From NCBI GenBank assembly GCA_934217675.1, contig CAKQCV010000006.1, positions 11,713 through 75,712 of the forward strand: DNA of 64,000 nucleotides, in the 5' to 3' direction. The position numbers and the translations under genes are program-made. The notes beneath the pieces are model-generated. The model saw only the letters and a list, made by a program, of their open reading frames with translations. It was not told where the DNA came from and ran no database searches. This DNA is from an uncultured Prevotella sp. (GTDB lineage: Bacteria > Bacteroidota > Bacteroidia > Bacteroidales > Bacteroidaceae). Shown piece after piece: positions 1-8,308 of the stretch (within the stretch, counting starts at the first letter, position 1; each line of letters begins with the position of its first letter).

Positions 1-710
1 CTTTCTTTTGTAAAGCCAGCCTTCTCTATATCAGAAATAATGGTATGTGCACCTTCATCATTCGTGTTCTTTTGGCATCCCACCCCAAGATGCAGGCATT
101 TAGGACAGAACTGCAGGCATGGTATACTTTCAGCAGGATGTGTGAATGGAGATACAATGATAAGTAATTCAAACCGTCTGCCTTTATCAGCCCATTCATA
201 TTCAAATTCCTTGAAGCTATGGTAAATAATAGCATGTTCTGGGCACGTCGACTCCATTAGTCTGGTACCTTCGTCATCTATTTCAAGTACAACAGCCGTT
301 GGCTTTTTGTTGATGAAAGTTGCTATGATACTATTCATGGTCTTGCGTGACAATTCTTTCATGTTCCATGAATGTTGTTTTGCAAGCAAATCAAGAGCCC
401 ATAACCCAGAGTTGTCGCTCTGAGTCGTTATTATTGCTTCCGCATTTATTATATTGGCAATCATACGCGCCAATTCGTTTGCTCCACCAATATGACCGCT
501 AAGCACTGGAATTGCATATTTTCCTTTTGTGTCAACACAAACAACAGCCGGGTCGGTATATTTGTCATTTACAAGTGGTAAGATTTTTCTCACGCAGATT
601 CCCAAGGCTCCGATGAAGACTATTGCCTCTCCATCAAATTGAATGTTGGCAGTTTTAATTTTTTCGGCTAAAATATTTCCAGCCTCGTTTATTGTTTCAA
701 ATTTTATCAT
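1..710 (-). CDS. cbiG: Cobalt-precorrin-5A hydrolase CbiG, partial (C-terminus beyond window edge)
   Basis: CbiG opens the lactone ring of cobalt-precorrin-5A and releases acetaldehyde in the anaerobic corrin pathway in the cytoplasm. The minus frame begins at ATG 708-710 (MIKFETINEAGNILAEK) and stays open to base 3. It contains FIGALGICVRK, then DPAVVCVDTKGKYAIPVLSGHIGG-type core motifs of the family, and the start of the C-terminal domain (GVGCQKN). The start overlaps the TGA of cbiET in an ATGA, so the two are translationally coupled. About 236 residues are visible; the rest, and any fusion to another Cbi domain that is common in this phylum, lies to the left. The frame shows no break. Confidence 0.9.
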   Translation of the reverse strand, partial: MIKFETINEAGNILAEKIKTANIQFDGEAIVFIGALGICVRKILPLVNDKYTDPAVVCVDTKGKYAIPVLSGHIGGANELARMIANIINAEAIITTQSDNSGLWALDLLAKQHSWNMKELSRKTMNSIIATFINKKPTAVVLEIDDEGTRLMESTCPEHAIIYHSFKEFEYEWADKGRRFELLIIVSPFTHPAESIPCLQFCPKCLHLGVGCQKNTNDEGAHTIISDIEKAGFTKE

Positions 711-1876
711 TCTGCTTTTAATATTGTTATGGGATTATTCTCATCCACAGTTATTGTATGATAAATTATTGTATTCATTCCAAGTTCAGTAGTTAAACTA
801 ATAAACTGTTCTCTACTCTGTTTGCTAACAGAGTTGAACACAATACATCCGCCAGGTTTTAGCTTTGCATGTACCTTATGGATAATTTCGTTCATCTTCC
901 CGCCATAACCACCTATAAAAACAGCATCAGGTTGTGGAATGTTGTTAATGTCGAGTGTGACAAAGTCGCCTATTACGGCATTTATGCCAGGAACATGGAA
1001 TTTTCTTGAGTTCATATCTATCAGATTCCTGCCTTCCTGTCTTATTTCAAAAGCTGTAATATTGAGGTGAGGATTGGAGAGCTTCGATTCTATGCTCACG
1101 CTGCCAGTGCAAAATCCAATGTCCCATAGAGATTCCTTGTTGTTAAGACAAAGTGCTGCAATGGTGGCAAGTCGAATAGGCATTTTGGTAATCATTTTTA
1201 TTCTGCCGTCAAGCAGATTAAATTCCGTATCCGGTATACCGAAACGCTTGTCTATTCTTCTTGTGCGTTTTAATATCAAGCAGTTCGGGCAATCATATTC
1301 CTTTCCTGCTACATAAGTTTCCACATGCTCTTTCTCTTCGTTGCCAAGATTTTCTCCTACATACATCGTGTAGTTGTCGAAACCATAGTAGAGCATTCTT
1401 TGCATTATGGTTTGTGGATTTTTTTGTTTGTCGGTAAGACAGCCGATAAGTTCCTCGCCACAAATAAGAGCCTCGTCAAATTTGTTCCAAGGACGTCCAG
1501 TCAGTGATATCGTGCGCATGTTGTGGTATGGCAAGCATAGCTTATGAGCAAGAGTCTGCAGAGAATTGAATGTCGGATAAATACTCATTATAATATTTGG
1601 AAACTCCCTTTTCAGTGTTGTTGCCAAGCCATAGAACAGAGGGTCGCCAGATGCAAAAACAACGATGTCGTCATATTGTTCATACTGATTGAAAACATTC
1701 TTTAGTGGCACCGTAACGTCAATCCATTCTGCTCCTTGTGGCAGTATTTCTTTTACAAGCTCATGGTGACGCTTCCCGCCAGAGAATACTTTTCCTTGTT
1801 TTATTATATTCAGAATCTCTGGTTTAAACCAAAGTTGATGGCTGTCAGATATTCCTATTATTGTGCATTTATACAT
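707..1876 (-). CDS. cbiET: Bifunctional precorrin-6Y methyltransferase/decarboxylase (CbiE-CbiT fusion)
   Basis: A 389-residue fusion equivalent to CobL. Residues 1 to about 195 are CbiE, the SAM-dependent tetrapyrrole methylase (ASGDPLFYGL motif, TGRPWNKFDEALI). Residues about 205-389 are CbiT with a Rossmann methyltransferase core (LWDIGFCTGSVSIE, then DAVFIGGYGGK). Together they methylate C5 and C15 and decarboxylate the C12 side chain. It starts 8 bases inside the end of the cobJ-cbiC gene and its stop overlaps the cbiG start, so the three genes form a tight coupled operon. The length is normal for the fused family. Confidence 0.95.
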   Translation of the reverse strand: MYKCTIIGISDSHQLWFKPEILNIIKQGKVFSGGKRHHELVKEILPQGAEWIDVTVPLKNVFNQYEQYDDIVVFASGDPLFYGLATTLKREFPNIIMSIYPTFNSLQTLAHKLCLPYHNMRTISLTGRPWNKFDEALICGEELIGCLTDKQKNPQTIMQRMLYYGFDNYTMYVGENLGNEEKEHVETYVAGKEYDCPNCLILKRTRRIDKRFGIPDTEFNLLDGRIKMITKMPIRLATIAALCLNNKESLWDIGFCTGSVSIESKLSNPHLNITAFEIRQEGRNLIDMNSRKFHVPGINAVIGDFVTLDINNIPQPDAVFIGGYGGKMNEIIHKVHAKLKPGGCIVFNSVSKQSREQFISLTTELGMNTIIYHTITVDENNPITILKAE

Positions 1877-3275
1877 CTCTTCCTGGTTTTAGCTGTTCTG
1901 CATCATCAAAGGTTAGAATACTGTTGACAAGCGTTGCGGCAAGGTTGCTACCTCCCTTTCTTCCTTCAATAAGAATTTTAGGAATTTCAGTGAATGGTTT
2001 TGCTGCATGTTTGCTTTCTTCAACATGCACGAAACCTACTGGTGCTCCAATTATTCCAGCTGGTTGGCATTTTTTCTTCCGGATAAGAGAGCAAAGTTCC
2101 AATAATGCAGTTGGGGCATTACCAAACACATAGAGCGCATCAGGATGTTCTTCGGCTGCAATCCTCATTCCAGCTTGTGCTCTTGTAATGTTGTTTTCTT
2201 TTGCCATTTCCGCAGCTTTTGGAGCGTTGATATAACACTCTACGCTTATTCCAAGACGTTTGAGTGCACCTTTGCGTATGCCAGCTGCAACCATGGAAAC
2301 ATCGGTAACAATGGTTTTTATCTCTCCGCCATTTACTTTTTTGTATAGTTTTTCTGTTGCCTCATTATCCATCCATAACAGTTTCTCCATTTCGAAATCC
2401 GCGGTGGTATGTATGGCATGAAGCATAGGCCATAGTTTCCATAAAGGAATGTCGGGAACAGTTAGTCCTTTCATTATTGTTTGAAATGACTTTATCATTA
2501 TGCTTTGTCCTATCTTGCATTCTTTTGTGGAGTCATCTTCACGATAGTAGCCTCGCGGTGTGATAAGTTTTCCGTTCCAGTTGTACGATTGACTGTTACC
2601 TATGATAACAACTGTAAACATGTCAACATCTTCAGGATTAAATTCCTTTAGCGTTGTGATGTTTATTTGTTGTTCCTCTCTTCCTGCCTGTCTGACAAAC
2701 CCTACGACTGTGTCTTCACTTCTTTCTTTCAGAAACAATTCCTTGAGTCTGTACAGTTGCCAATATCTGCCATTGCTTTTAGGGTTATATATAGCCGTTA
2801 CAAAGTCGGCAATAGCTGCAGCTTTGATTCTTTTCTCTATTACTTGCCATGGTGTCATAAGGTCGCTGAGCGATATCACGCAGAAGTCGTGTCCCATAGG
2901 AGCGCCAAGTAGTGATGCTGCCTTTTGGAAAGCACTTATTCCAGGTATAGAGATAATTTCCACGCTGGAATTTCTTTCTTTTTTCATCTCATATATAAGT
3001 GGTGCCATGCCGTAGATGCCCGCATCGCCACTTGAAATTACGCATACGGTTTTTCCCTCCTCTGCATAATTGAATGCTATTTCTGCTCGTTGTCGTTCCT
3101 TTTTCATGCCTGTGTCCACACATTCTGTGTTAGACCTTAGGTATGGAGTAATAAACTGGAAGTAGTATTTATAGCCTACTACGACATTGCTTTCTTCAAC
3201 AGCTTTAATAAGAGCTGGTGTAATATCTTCAGGAGAACCTGGTCCGATACCTGCAACGTATATTTTGCGATTCAT
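1869..3275 (-). CDS. Precorrin-3B C17-methyltransferase / precorrin-8X methylmutase fusion (CobJ/CbiH-CbiC)
   Basis: A 468-residue two-domain protein. Residues 1 to about 245 are a tetrapyrrole methylase of the CobJ/CbiH type (VAGIGPGSPEDITPAL start, ISSGDAGIYGMAPLI SAM-binding loop, TAIYNPKS). Residues about 265-468 are a CbiC/CobH methylmutase, recognised by LHAIHTTADFEME, in which the His is the expected catalytic residue, by TDVSMVAAGI, and by the closing GGSNLAATLVN. The fusion puts ring contraction and the final methyl migration of the corrin pathway on one chain. It is first in the coupled run with cbiET and cbiG. An ATG directly after a short leader fits the start. Confidence 0.94.
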   Translation of the reverse strand: MNRKIYVAGIGPGSPEDITPALIKAVEESNVVVGYKYYFQFITPYLRSNTECVDTGMKKERQRAEIAFNYAEEGKTVCVISSGDAGIYGMAPLIYEMKKERNSSVEIISIPGISAFQKAASLLGAPMGHDFCVISLSDLMTPWQVIEKRIKAAAIADFVTAIYNPKSNGRYWQLYRLKELFLKERSEDTVVGFVRQAGREEQQINITTLKEFNPEDVDMFTVVIIGNSQSYNWNGKLITPRGYYREDDSTKECKIGQSIMIKSFQTIMKGLTVPDIPLWKLWPMLHAIHTTADFEMEKLLWMDNEATEKLYKKVNGGEIKTIVTDVSMVAAGIRKGALKRLGISVECYINAPKAAEMAKENNITRAQAGMRIAAEEHPDALYVFGNAPTALLELCSLIRKKKCQPAGIIGAPVGFVHVEESKHAAKPFTEIPKILIEGRKGGSNLAATLVNSILTFDDAEQLKPGRDV

Positions 3276-3325
3276 AAATATTCATTTTGTTGTTTGTTCA
3301 GCAAGAGTTTATCATTGCTTATATG

Positions 3326-3333
3326 CAAATATA
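3326..3333 (-). promoter_or_regulatory. Bacteroidota -7 element upstream of the cbi run
   Basis: On the minus strand TATATTTG matches the TAnnTTTG consensus about 50 bases upstream of the cobJ-cbiC start. A TTG lies 22 bases further upstream, slightly long for this promoter class. No riboswitch fits in the 93-base gap, so the three cbi genes may be transcribed both from here and by read-through from the riboswitch operon. Confidence 0.5.
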
Positions 3334-3368
3334 GTTCTAAAAACGCACAATCTTGCAAGAAAACATGA

Positions 3369-4508
3369 TTATTTCACTATCTGGTAGTATTTTGGAGTAT
3401 AGTGTGGCAAGAGGTCAGGATGGAAAGCCTTTACGAAATCAGCAAGCATAAAGTGTGGTTGTACTCCAGCAAGCTCTCTATAAGGTGTTTGGCTAAGGTC
3501 GCAGAAAATCACGTTTCCTTTTTTATAAGCACTCATAGTGGCATAGCGTGGGTCTTCATTAGCGAGAGCTTTCAGCGAAAACTGTCCGTTGTATGATCCG
3601 TCAGTCTGCCAGAAATCAGCATGCAGCCCTTTTGCATATACAGCTTCGAAATCAAGCGTCACTCCTCCTGATTCTTTGTTGTCTTTCATTATATATTCAG
3701 CTCCTGCATCTTTAAACAGCTGTGCCATATAACTTTTACCGCCAACGATATACCATCCGTCTCTAAGTTGTCTGCCACTTATCACTGTTGGCAGTTTTGT
3801 CTTGTCTTTGTATGTCTTTTCTACTTCATCTTTCAGAGTGATATATTTTTTCTCTATATCTGCGAAAACTGCATTTGCCCTGCGTGTTTCACCTGTGAGC
3901 AATCCAATAAGTTTTATCCATTCAGCCTGTCCCAATGGGTTTGTTTCCTTGTAGCCGTGATGAGGAATAAGTGGAATTTTGCATTCTTTCAGAGCCTCAA
4001 ACCCTCCATATTTGCTTGCGCTGACAAGAATATAGTCAGGTTTGGTTGCCACAACTGCTTCAAGGTCAAAATTCCCTTCTCTTCCTATTGCAACGGTCTT
4101 GCCATTGTCAAGTTGTTCTTGCATTTGTAGTGAGAATATATGTCTTAGAGAATTAATGCCTACGATTTTGTCTTCCAGTCCGAGAACTTCAAAGTTTCCG
4201 AGCTGTAGAGCCGTTGTACATATAAAGCGTGAAGAAGATTTTCTGATGACGAAAGTTTGAGGTTTGCTTGTTTTTACCGCAGGATCAGGATTGGTTATTG
4301 TTACATGCACTCCGTCCTTTTGGTAGTTCACTTTCAGTCCCTTGGCATATTTTATTTTAATAGTGTCGCTATAATTCTCTACATGTGCCAATATTGAATC
4401 TTGGTCGTGGAAAAGTTGGTCAGCGATAAGCTCCCTCTTGCTGTCTTGAGCTGTGGCGCATGAGAAGAGTATTGCTGTAAAGATTGGTAAGAAAAAAAGC
4501 TTTTTCAT
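3369..4508 (-). CDS. Periplasmic-binding lipoprotein of the cobalamin/iron-complex ABC type (BtuF/FepB-like)
   Basis: About 379 residues from the chosen ATG at 4506-4508; an upstream ATG would add 11 residues that would spoil the signal peptide. The start MKKLFFLPIFTAILFSC is a lipoprotein signal with lipid Cys in LFSCA. The body is the two-lobed fold of class III binding proteins: TTALQLGNFEVLGLEDKIVG, KPDYILVSAS, IPLIPHHGYKETNPLGQAEW, LADFVKAFHP. It should deliver a corrinoid, tetrapyrrole or metal chelate to an inner-membrane ABC permease, which is not in the window. It sits 120 bases after the CbiK-like gene and before the cbi genes. Ligand cannot be read from sequence; a corrinoid is inferred from the riboswitch. 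Confidence 0.85.
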   Translation of the reverse strand: MKKLFFLPIFTAILFSCATAQDSKRELIADQLFHDQDSILAHVENYSDTIKIKYAKGLKVNYQKDGVHVTITNPDPAVKTSKPQTFVIRKSSSRFICTTALQLGNFEVLGLEDKIVGINSLRHIFSLQMQEQLDNGKTVAIGREGNFDLEAVVATKPDYILVSASKYGGFEALKECKIPLIPHHGYKETNPLGQAEWIKLIGLLTGETRRANAVFADIEKKYITLKDEVEKTYKDKTKLPTVISGRQLRDGWYIVGGKSYMAQLFKDAGAEYIMKDNKESGGVTLDFEAVYAKGLHADFWQTDGSYNGQFSLKALANEDPRYATMSAYKKGNVIFCDLSQTPYRELAGVQPHFMLADFVKAFHPDLLPHYTPKYYQIVK

Positions 4509-4532
4509 AATATGTTTATAAAACGTCAAAAT

Positions 4533-4562
4533 GGCACACATAGAAAATAATTCCAGTGTGCC
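4533..4562 (-). other. Hairpin in the gap between chelatase and binding-protein genes
   Basis: GGCACAC and GTGTGCC form a 7-bp stem with a 16-base loop just before the binding-protein start. There is no long U-run on the minus strand after it. It could be a processing site or attenuator that sets relative expression inside the operon. Confidence 0.4.
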
Positions 4563-4631
4563 TTTTATAAAATTGTCTATGTCAAGCCGTTCCGTATATA
4601 TTTGTCGGCTTACAATTTGTCATAGTCTGAA

Positions 4632-5714
4632 TTATTCTTCAGGATACATTGAGTGATAAGCATCTTCAAGCAATTCTGCATTCTTTGTATGGTTAATCCA
4701 TATCTGTCGGATTGTAGGCAATTCGAGCAGTCCAAGAGGGTTGCCGTTGGTTTCAGGCACGATAGCTGTGAAGCCATTGTGACTGAAGAACTCATACCAA
4801 CTGTTGTCTTCGCTTGTAGGTTCACTTGCATCCCAGTATTCGTTTCCTGCTCCAGCCATATCATTGTGTGCATGGTCACCGGCAATAGACATGAGTGCAT
4901 GAAGGCGGATATCACCAGCAGTCTTTCCGTTAAGAGCCATTCTTGCGAGTACGTTCTGCTTATAGTTGTCTTTCATGTCTACTGTACCCACATAATAGTT
5001 CTTGCTATAAACCTGCAATGCATTCTCAAGTTGAGTGTAGCGCACGTTTGCCTTGAACGAATCGTAGTTGTCAGGGTTTCCGTGACCCATGAAAGCAACA
5101 ACACCCTTTGCAGCTTCGTCTTTGTAAAGGTCGTTAAGCAATTTTGCTACGTCATCTACTTCCTCTTCATTATAGAGCAGTGGCATTCCGAGGTAAATTT
5201 TTGCTTCTTTAAGATAGTTGTCGTCAAGGTGTGCAGCACTTACATATCCGTTGTTGGCAAATTTCTTCACGGCAGCAACAACATTTGCAAACTCTTCTCC
5301 AGGTATAACCTGCAAGCTTTGCACATAGATTGTTTTATATTGTGCTGCTCCTATGGCATGAAGCAAGTAGCGAGGCTCATAGTAGTCGCGTTTTTCTCCG
5401 TGTTCACCTGCACTTGCACGGTTGATGCAGATGTCTGACGAGAAACAAAAATAGACGTCAGCATCAGGGAAAGCCTGTTCGTAGGCTGCCTTAGTGTTGT
5501 CGAAAGCTGCAAATGCATTTGTCCATGTTGAGCCGAAAGCAACGAGCAGAACAGCTTTGTCTTTTCCCGATTTGGCTTTTTGTGCTTTTACGATGCCATC
5601 GTTGAGAGAATACTCTGAGATGATGTTTTGCTTGTTGTTGTCATCATCATCGTCACAAGCTGCAAAGCTCAATACAGCGAGCAACATCATTAATAGAATT
5701 TTAATCTTCTTCAT
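4632..5714 (-). CDS. cbiK: CbiK-like cobaltochelatase, extracytoplasmic lipoprotein
   Basis: 360 residues. MKKIKILLMMLLAVLSFAAC is a lipoprotein signal with lipid Cys20, followed by an Asp/Asn-rich linker. The mature part is a class II chelatase of the CbiK family: AVLLVAFGSTW (start of domain 1), VQSLQVIPGEE, VVAFMGHGNPDN with His211, YVGTVDMKDN, and SIAGDHAHNDMAG with His281/His283. The spacing of His211, Asp246 and His281 matches the metal-ligand triad of CbiK, but the middle ligand, Glu as I recall it in characterised members, is Asp here. Cytoplasmic CbiK inserts cobalt into sirohydrochlorin; lipoprotein relatives such as Porphyromonas IhtB are linked to heme. It overlaps the receptor gene by 14 bases, so a tetrapyrrole-handling partner role is likely. 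Confidence 0.88.
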   Translation of the reverse strand: MKKIKILLMMLLAVLSFAACDDDDDNNKQNIISEYSLNDGIVKAQKAKSGKDKAVLLVAFGSTWTNAFAAFDNTKAAYEQAFPDADVYFCFSSDICINRASAGEHGEKRDYYEPRYLLHAIGAAQYKTIYVQSLQVIPGEEFANVVAAVKKFANNGYVSAAHLDDNYLKEAKIYLGMPLLYNEEEVDDVAKLLNDLYKDEAAKGVVAFMGHGNPDNYDSFKANVRYTQLENALQVYSKNYYVGTVDMKDNYKQNVLARMALNGKTAGDIRLHALMSIAGDHAHNDMAGAGNEYWDASEPTSEDNSWYEFFSHNGFTAIVPETNGNPLGLLELPTIRQIWINHTKNAELLEDAYHSMYPEE

Positions 5715-7884
5715 TGTAGTTCTTTGTTTTGTTGTTAGAATTATAGTTTATGATTTTTCTTCCCGTGTTGAATTTTATTGCGAATGCCACGTATGCTGTT
5801 GTTCCACCACTGGTAGTGCCGAGGTGGTATGGATGCATGGTTGTATCTTTATAGTTGAAGATATTGTCTACTCCAGCCTCTAATCTATATGACAGTTTTG
5901 CATCAGCCTTTCCGAAATCGTGTGTTGTATTGATTCTCCATATCTGGAAATGTTTTCCATTACCGTTGTTTTCGTAGTATCGCTTGCTGCTTCCCCTTGT
6001 CGACAATGATGCACCAAGTCGATATAAGGTGTTGAAGCGATGACCATACAACAGTGTTGCATTCCATTTGTTGCGTGCCATGCCGTCAATAACAACTTTT
6101 TTCATTTTGCTGTGTGTAGTGTCATATATGTTAGCCTTAGTGTCAAGATAGCTGTAATTTGCACTTACACTCAATTCCTTTGTTATGTTATATGCAAAGT
6201 TCAAGTCAATTCCACTTGTTCTGGCACTCTCCATATTCATGTATCTTCGTGCTGTAACTTTTCCGCTACCGTCTCCTAAGTATCCGGTGGTTACATCTTT
6301 AGGCAGTTCGTCCACATTTACGTTCACGAGGGCTATCATGTCATTGAGCTTGTTGTAATATGTTGTGGCTGATGCTGTGAACTTTTCTGTACGGTATTCA
6401 ATATTTGCACTCAGATAATTGCTTGTTTGTGGTTTCAGCGATGTGTTTCCCATATTAAAGAATGTCGTTGATCCCATTACGTGTAAGTATCTGTAATACA
6501 ATTCCTTTACTGTTGGTGATTTGAATCCTTGGCTCCATCCTAATCTAAGGCGAAAGTTACCGCAACTTGCCATAGCACTCACTTTTGGGGTGAAGTGCAG
6601 TCCATACTTGGCATTGTTCACTACTCTTGCTCCAGCAGTGAGGTTCAGCCATGAAAGTGGATTGTATTCATCCTGTGCATAAACGGCAGCAGTATTGTCA
6701 TCAGCACTGCCGTTGGCGGTTCTCATTGGCGCTTTCAGATAGTCGTATTTATATTCTATTCCTGTATTCAGAGTGTTTCCAAAAGGCAGGTGGAACACTC
6801 CTTTTGCAACAGCCATAATCCGCTGCTGGTCTGCTTGCAGTCTCTCTTGTCCGGCATAGAAAGGCACTCCATGTTCCAGTTCTCCGTCGATATATGCATC
6901 TTCGTATGTCTTGTTTGTATAGTGGTAGTAGTAAGCATGTTTGTTCCAGTCAATGTCGAGCGAGATATAGTCATTCTTTTTCCTGTTTAGCAAGAGTTTT
7001 CCTCCTGCCGATGCCGAAGCGTTACGATAAAGCAAGTCGTATGTATATACGTCACACGATGCATAGTTGCCGTTAGTCGGACGGTTTATGATTTTTCTGT
7101 AGAATGAGCCGTCAGCATATATACTAAGGTCTTTCGTTGGTGTGTATGTCAGCTTTTCGCTCACTTGCCAATTTGTAAACTTGTTTACAGTCTTGTTTCT
7201 TGAGTCAGTCAGCACATGTCCTTCTGCAAACTCGTGCGAAGTGTTCTGCCATCCGTCAGAATGCTGCATTTGGAAGTTCGTATACGACTGTACCTTTCCT
7301 ATTTTAAGTCCCAATCCATTGTGCTGTCTCAAGTCATTGAAACGTCCGTATCGTGTAGTGTTTTCCAAAAGAAGCCCCTCTGTATTGTGCTTCCTTGTTA
7401 TGATGTTCACCACTCCAGCTATAGCATCAGAACCATAAAGTGCCGACTGTGCCCCTTTTACAATTTCAATTCTTTCGATATTATGTGGGTCAATAAGCGA
7501 GAGATCGTTCTCACCGCCATTGTCTCCATGTATTCTTTTCCCGTCAATGAGAATCAGGATATAGTTGTTTCCTAAGCCACCGAGTTGCATCTTGCTGCCC
7601 ATATCGCCTTCGTTGAATGAAAACGAAGCAGTGAGCCCCTCAAGAATGTCTTCGATAGATTTCCCTCCATAGCTCTCTATCATCTTTCTTGAGATAACCT
7701 CAGTTTGCACAGGCACATTTTTCAGTAGATGCCCAGTGCCGGTGGCTGTAACAACCACTTCCTGCAGTGTTTTGCCATTATGCACTTCAGCTTGCATCAT
7801 TTCTGCATTATTGCTTTGTGCGTGTATGCCGATAGCTTGTATTCCTGCCACAATGGCAATTGTAAGTGTTTTATTTTTTTGCAT
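5701..7884 (-). CDS. TonB-dependent outer-membrane receptor under cobalamin riboswitch (BtuB-like)
   Basis: 727 residues. A Sec signal (MQKNKTLTIAIVAGIQAIGIHAQ) precedes a TonB box region (LQEVVVTATGTG), a plug domain (IESYGGKSIEDILEGL, DGKRIHGDNGG, IERIEIVKGAQSALYGSDAIAGVVNIITRK) and a 22-strand-type barrel ending in an aromatic-rich strand. It lacks the N-terminal carboxypeptidase-like domain of SusC proteins. It is the first gene after the riboswitch and overlaps the CbiK-like lipoprotein gene. By position it should import a corrinoid or precursor tetrapyrrole; IhtA-type heme transport is the alternative given the chelatase neighbour. Confidence 0.92.
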   Translation of the reverse strand: MQKNKTLTIAIVAGIQAIGIHAQSNNAEMMQAEVHNGKTLQEVVVTATGTGHLLKNVPVQTEVISRKMIESYGGKSIEDILEGLTASFSFNEGDMGSKMQLGGLGNNYILILIDGKRIHGDNGGENDLSLIDPHNIERIEIVKGAQSALYGSDAIAGVVNIITRKHNTEGLLLENTTRYGRFNDLRQHNGLGLKIGKVQSYTNFQMQHSDGWQNTSHEFAEGHVLTDSRNKTVNKFTNWQVSEKLTYTPTKDLSIYADGSFYRKIINRPTNGNYASCDVYTYDLLYRNASASAGGKLLLNRKKNDYISLDIDWNKHAYYYHYTNKTYEDAYIDGELEHGVPFYAGQERLQADQQRIMAVAKGVFHLPFGNTLNTGIEYKYDYLKAPMRTANGSADDNTAAVYAQDEYNPLSWLNLTAGARVVNNAKYGLHFTPKVSAMASCGNFRLRLGWSQGFKSPTVKELYYRYLHVMGSTTFFNMGNTSLKPQTSNYLSANIEYRTEKFTASATTYYNKLNDMIALVNVNVDELPKDVTTGYLGDGSGKVTARRYMNMESARTSGIDLNFAYNITKELSVSANYSYLDTKANIYDTTHSKMKKVVIDGMARNKWNATLLYGHRFNTLYRLGASLSTRGSSKRYYENNGNGKHFQIWRINTTHDFGKADAKLSYRLEAGVDNIFNYKDTTMHPYHLGTTSGGTTAYVAFAIKFNTGRKIINYNSNNKTKNYNEED

Positions 7885-7924
7885 AATTAGACTGCCCCTG
7901 TCCTGGGAGCTTTTTATCTATTTA

Positions 7925-8128
7925 GTTAGACGTGGCAGGTATTCTGGCTTCCCATCAAGCCAACCGTCTTCCCGGCATGGTTGCGAAGCAATTGTATGAA
8001 TACGGATGCTTCGTTGCCAGTGACTTCTTGTAGTTGGCTCGCAATAATATGGTTTACAGCTGCAGGAACAGCTCAGGTTTCTCACCTGATTCCCTTGCAC
8101 AAGAAATACGTTATTTTTTCTCGTTACC
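7925..8128 (-). promoter_or_regulatory. Cobalamin riboswitch (B12 element)
   Basis: The minus strand carries the conserved parts in order: GGGAATCAGGTGAGAAACC with CCTGAGCTG and GCAGCTGTAA, then AAGTCACTGG, then CCGGGAAGACGG, and the B12 box AAGCCAGAATACCTGCC at 7934-7950. It stands 40-240 bases upstream of the TonB receptor start, behind a clear promoter. In this phylum such elements repress uptake and synthesis genes when adenosylcobalamin or a related corrinoid is present. The gap from 7885 to 8308 is otherwise filled by the promoter and the terminator of the upstream operon. Ends are approximate. Confidence 0.93.
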
Positions 8129-8139
8129 AAATCTATATG

Positions 8140-8172
8140 CAAAGATAGTAAAAAAATCTTTATTCCTACAAA
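8140..8172 (-). promoter_or_regulatory. Promoter of the riboswitch/TonB/cbiK operon
   Basis: TATCTTTG (8140-8147) with TTTG 21 bases upstream (8169-8172), a full Bacteroidota promoter. Transcription would begin just before the riboswitch. Confidence 0.75.
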
Positions 8173-8235
8173 TTTGTGGTCATATATCTTTTAGTGTTGC
8201 GAGAAAAATATAATTTCATTTGCTGTTTCTAAAAA

Positions 8236-8274
8236 AACGGCAATTCTTTTCGTACCAACGAAAGAATTGCCGTT
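8236..8274 (-). terminator. Rho-independent terminator of the Xus-like operon
   Basis: A 17-bp stem (ACGGCAATTCTTT arms with one mismatch) with a 4-base loop, followed on the minus strand by seven U. It closes the receptor-DUF4374-PepSY operon and separates it from the next riboswitch operon. Confidence 0.88.
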
Positions 8275-8308
8275 AATGTGTCTAAGATATTTTATACAGC
8301 GCAATTGG

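Noticed and set aside
4653..5438. Plus-strand open frame of 261 codons
   Set aside because: It lies wholly antisense to the CbiK-like gene, has no promoter or family features, and its Cys/Val-rich composition is that of a shadow frame.
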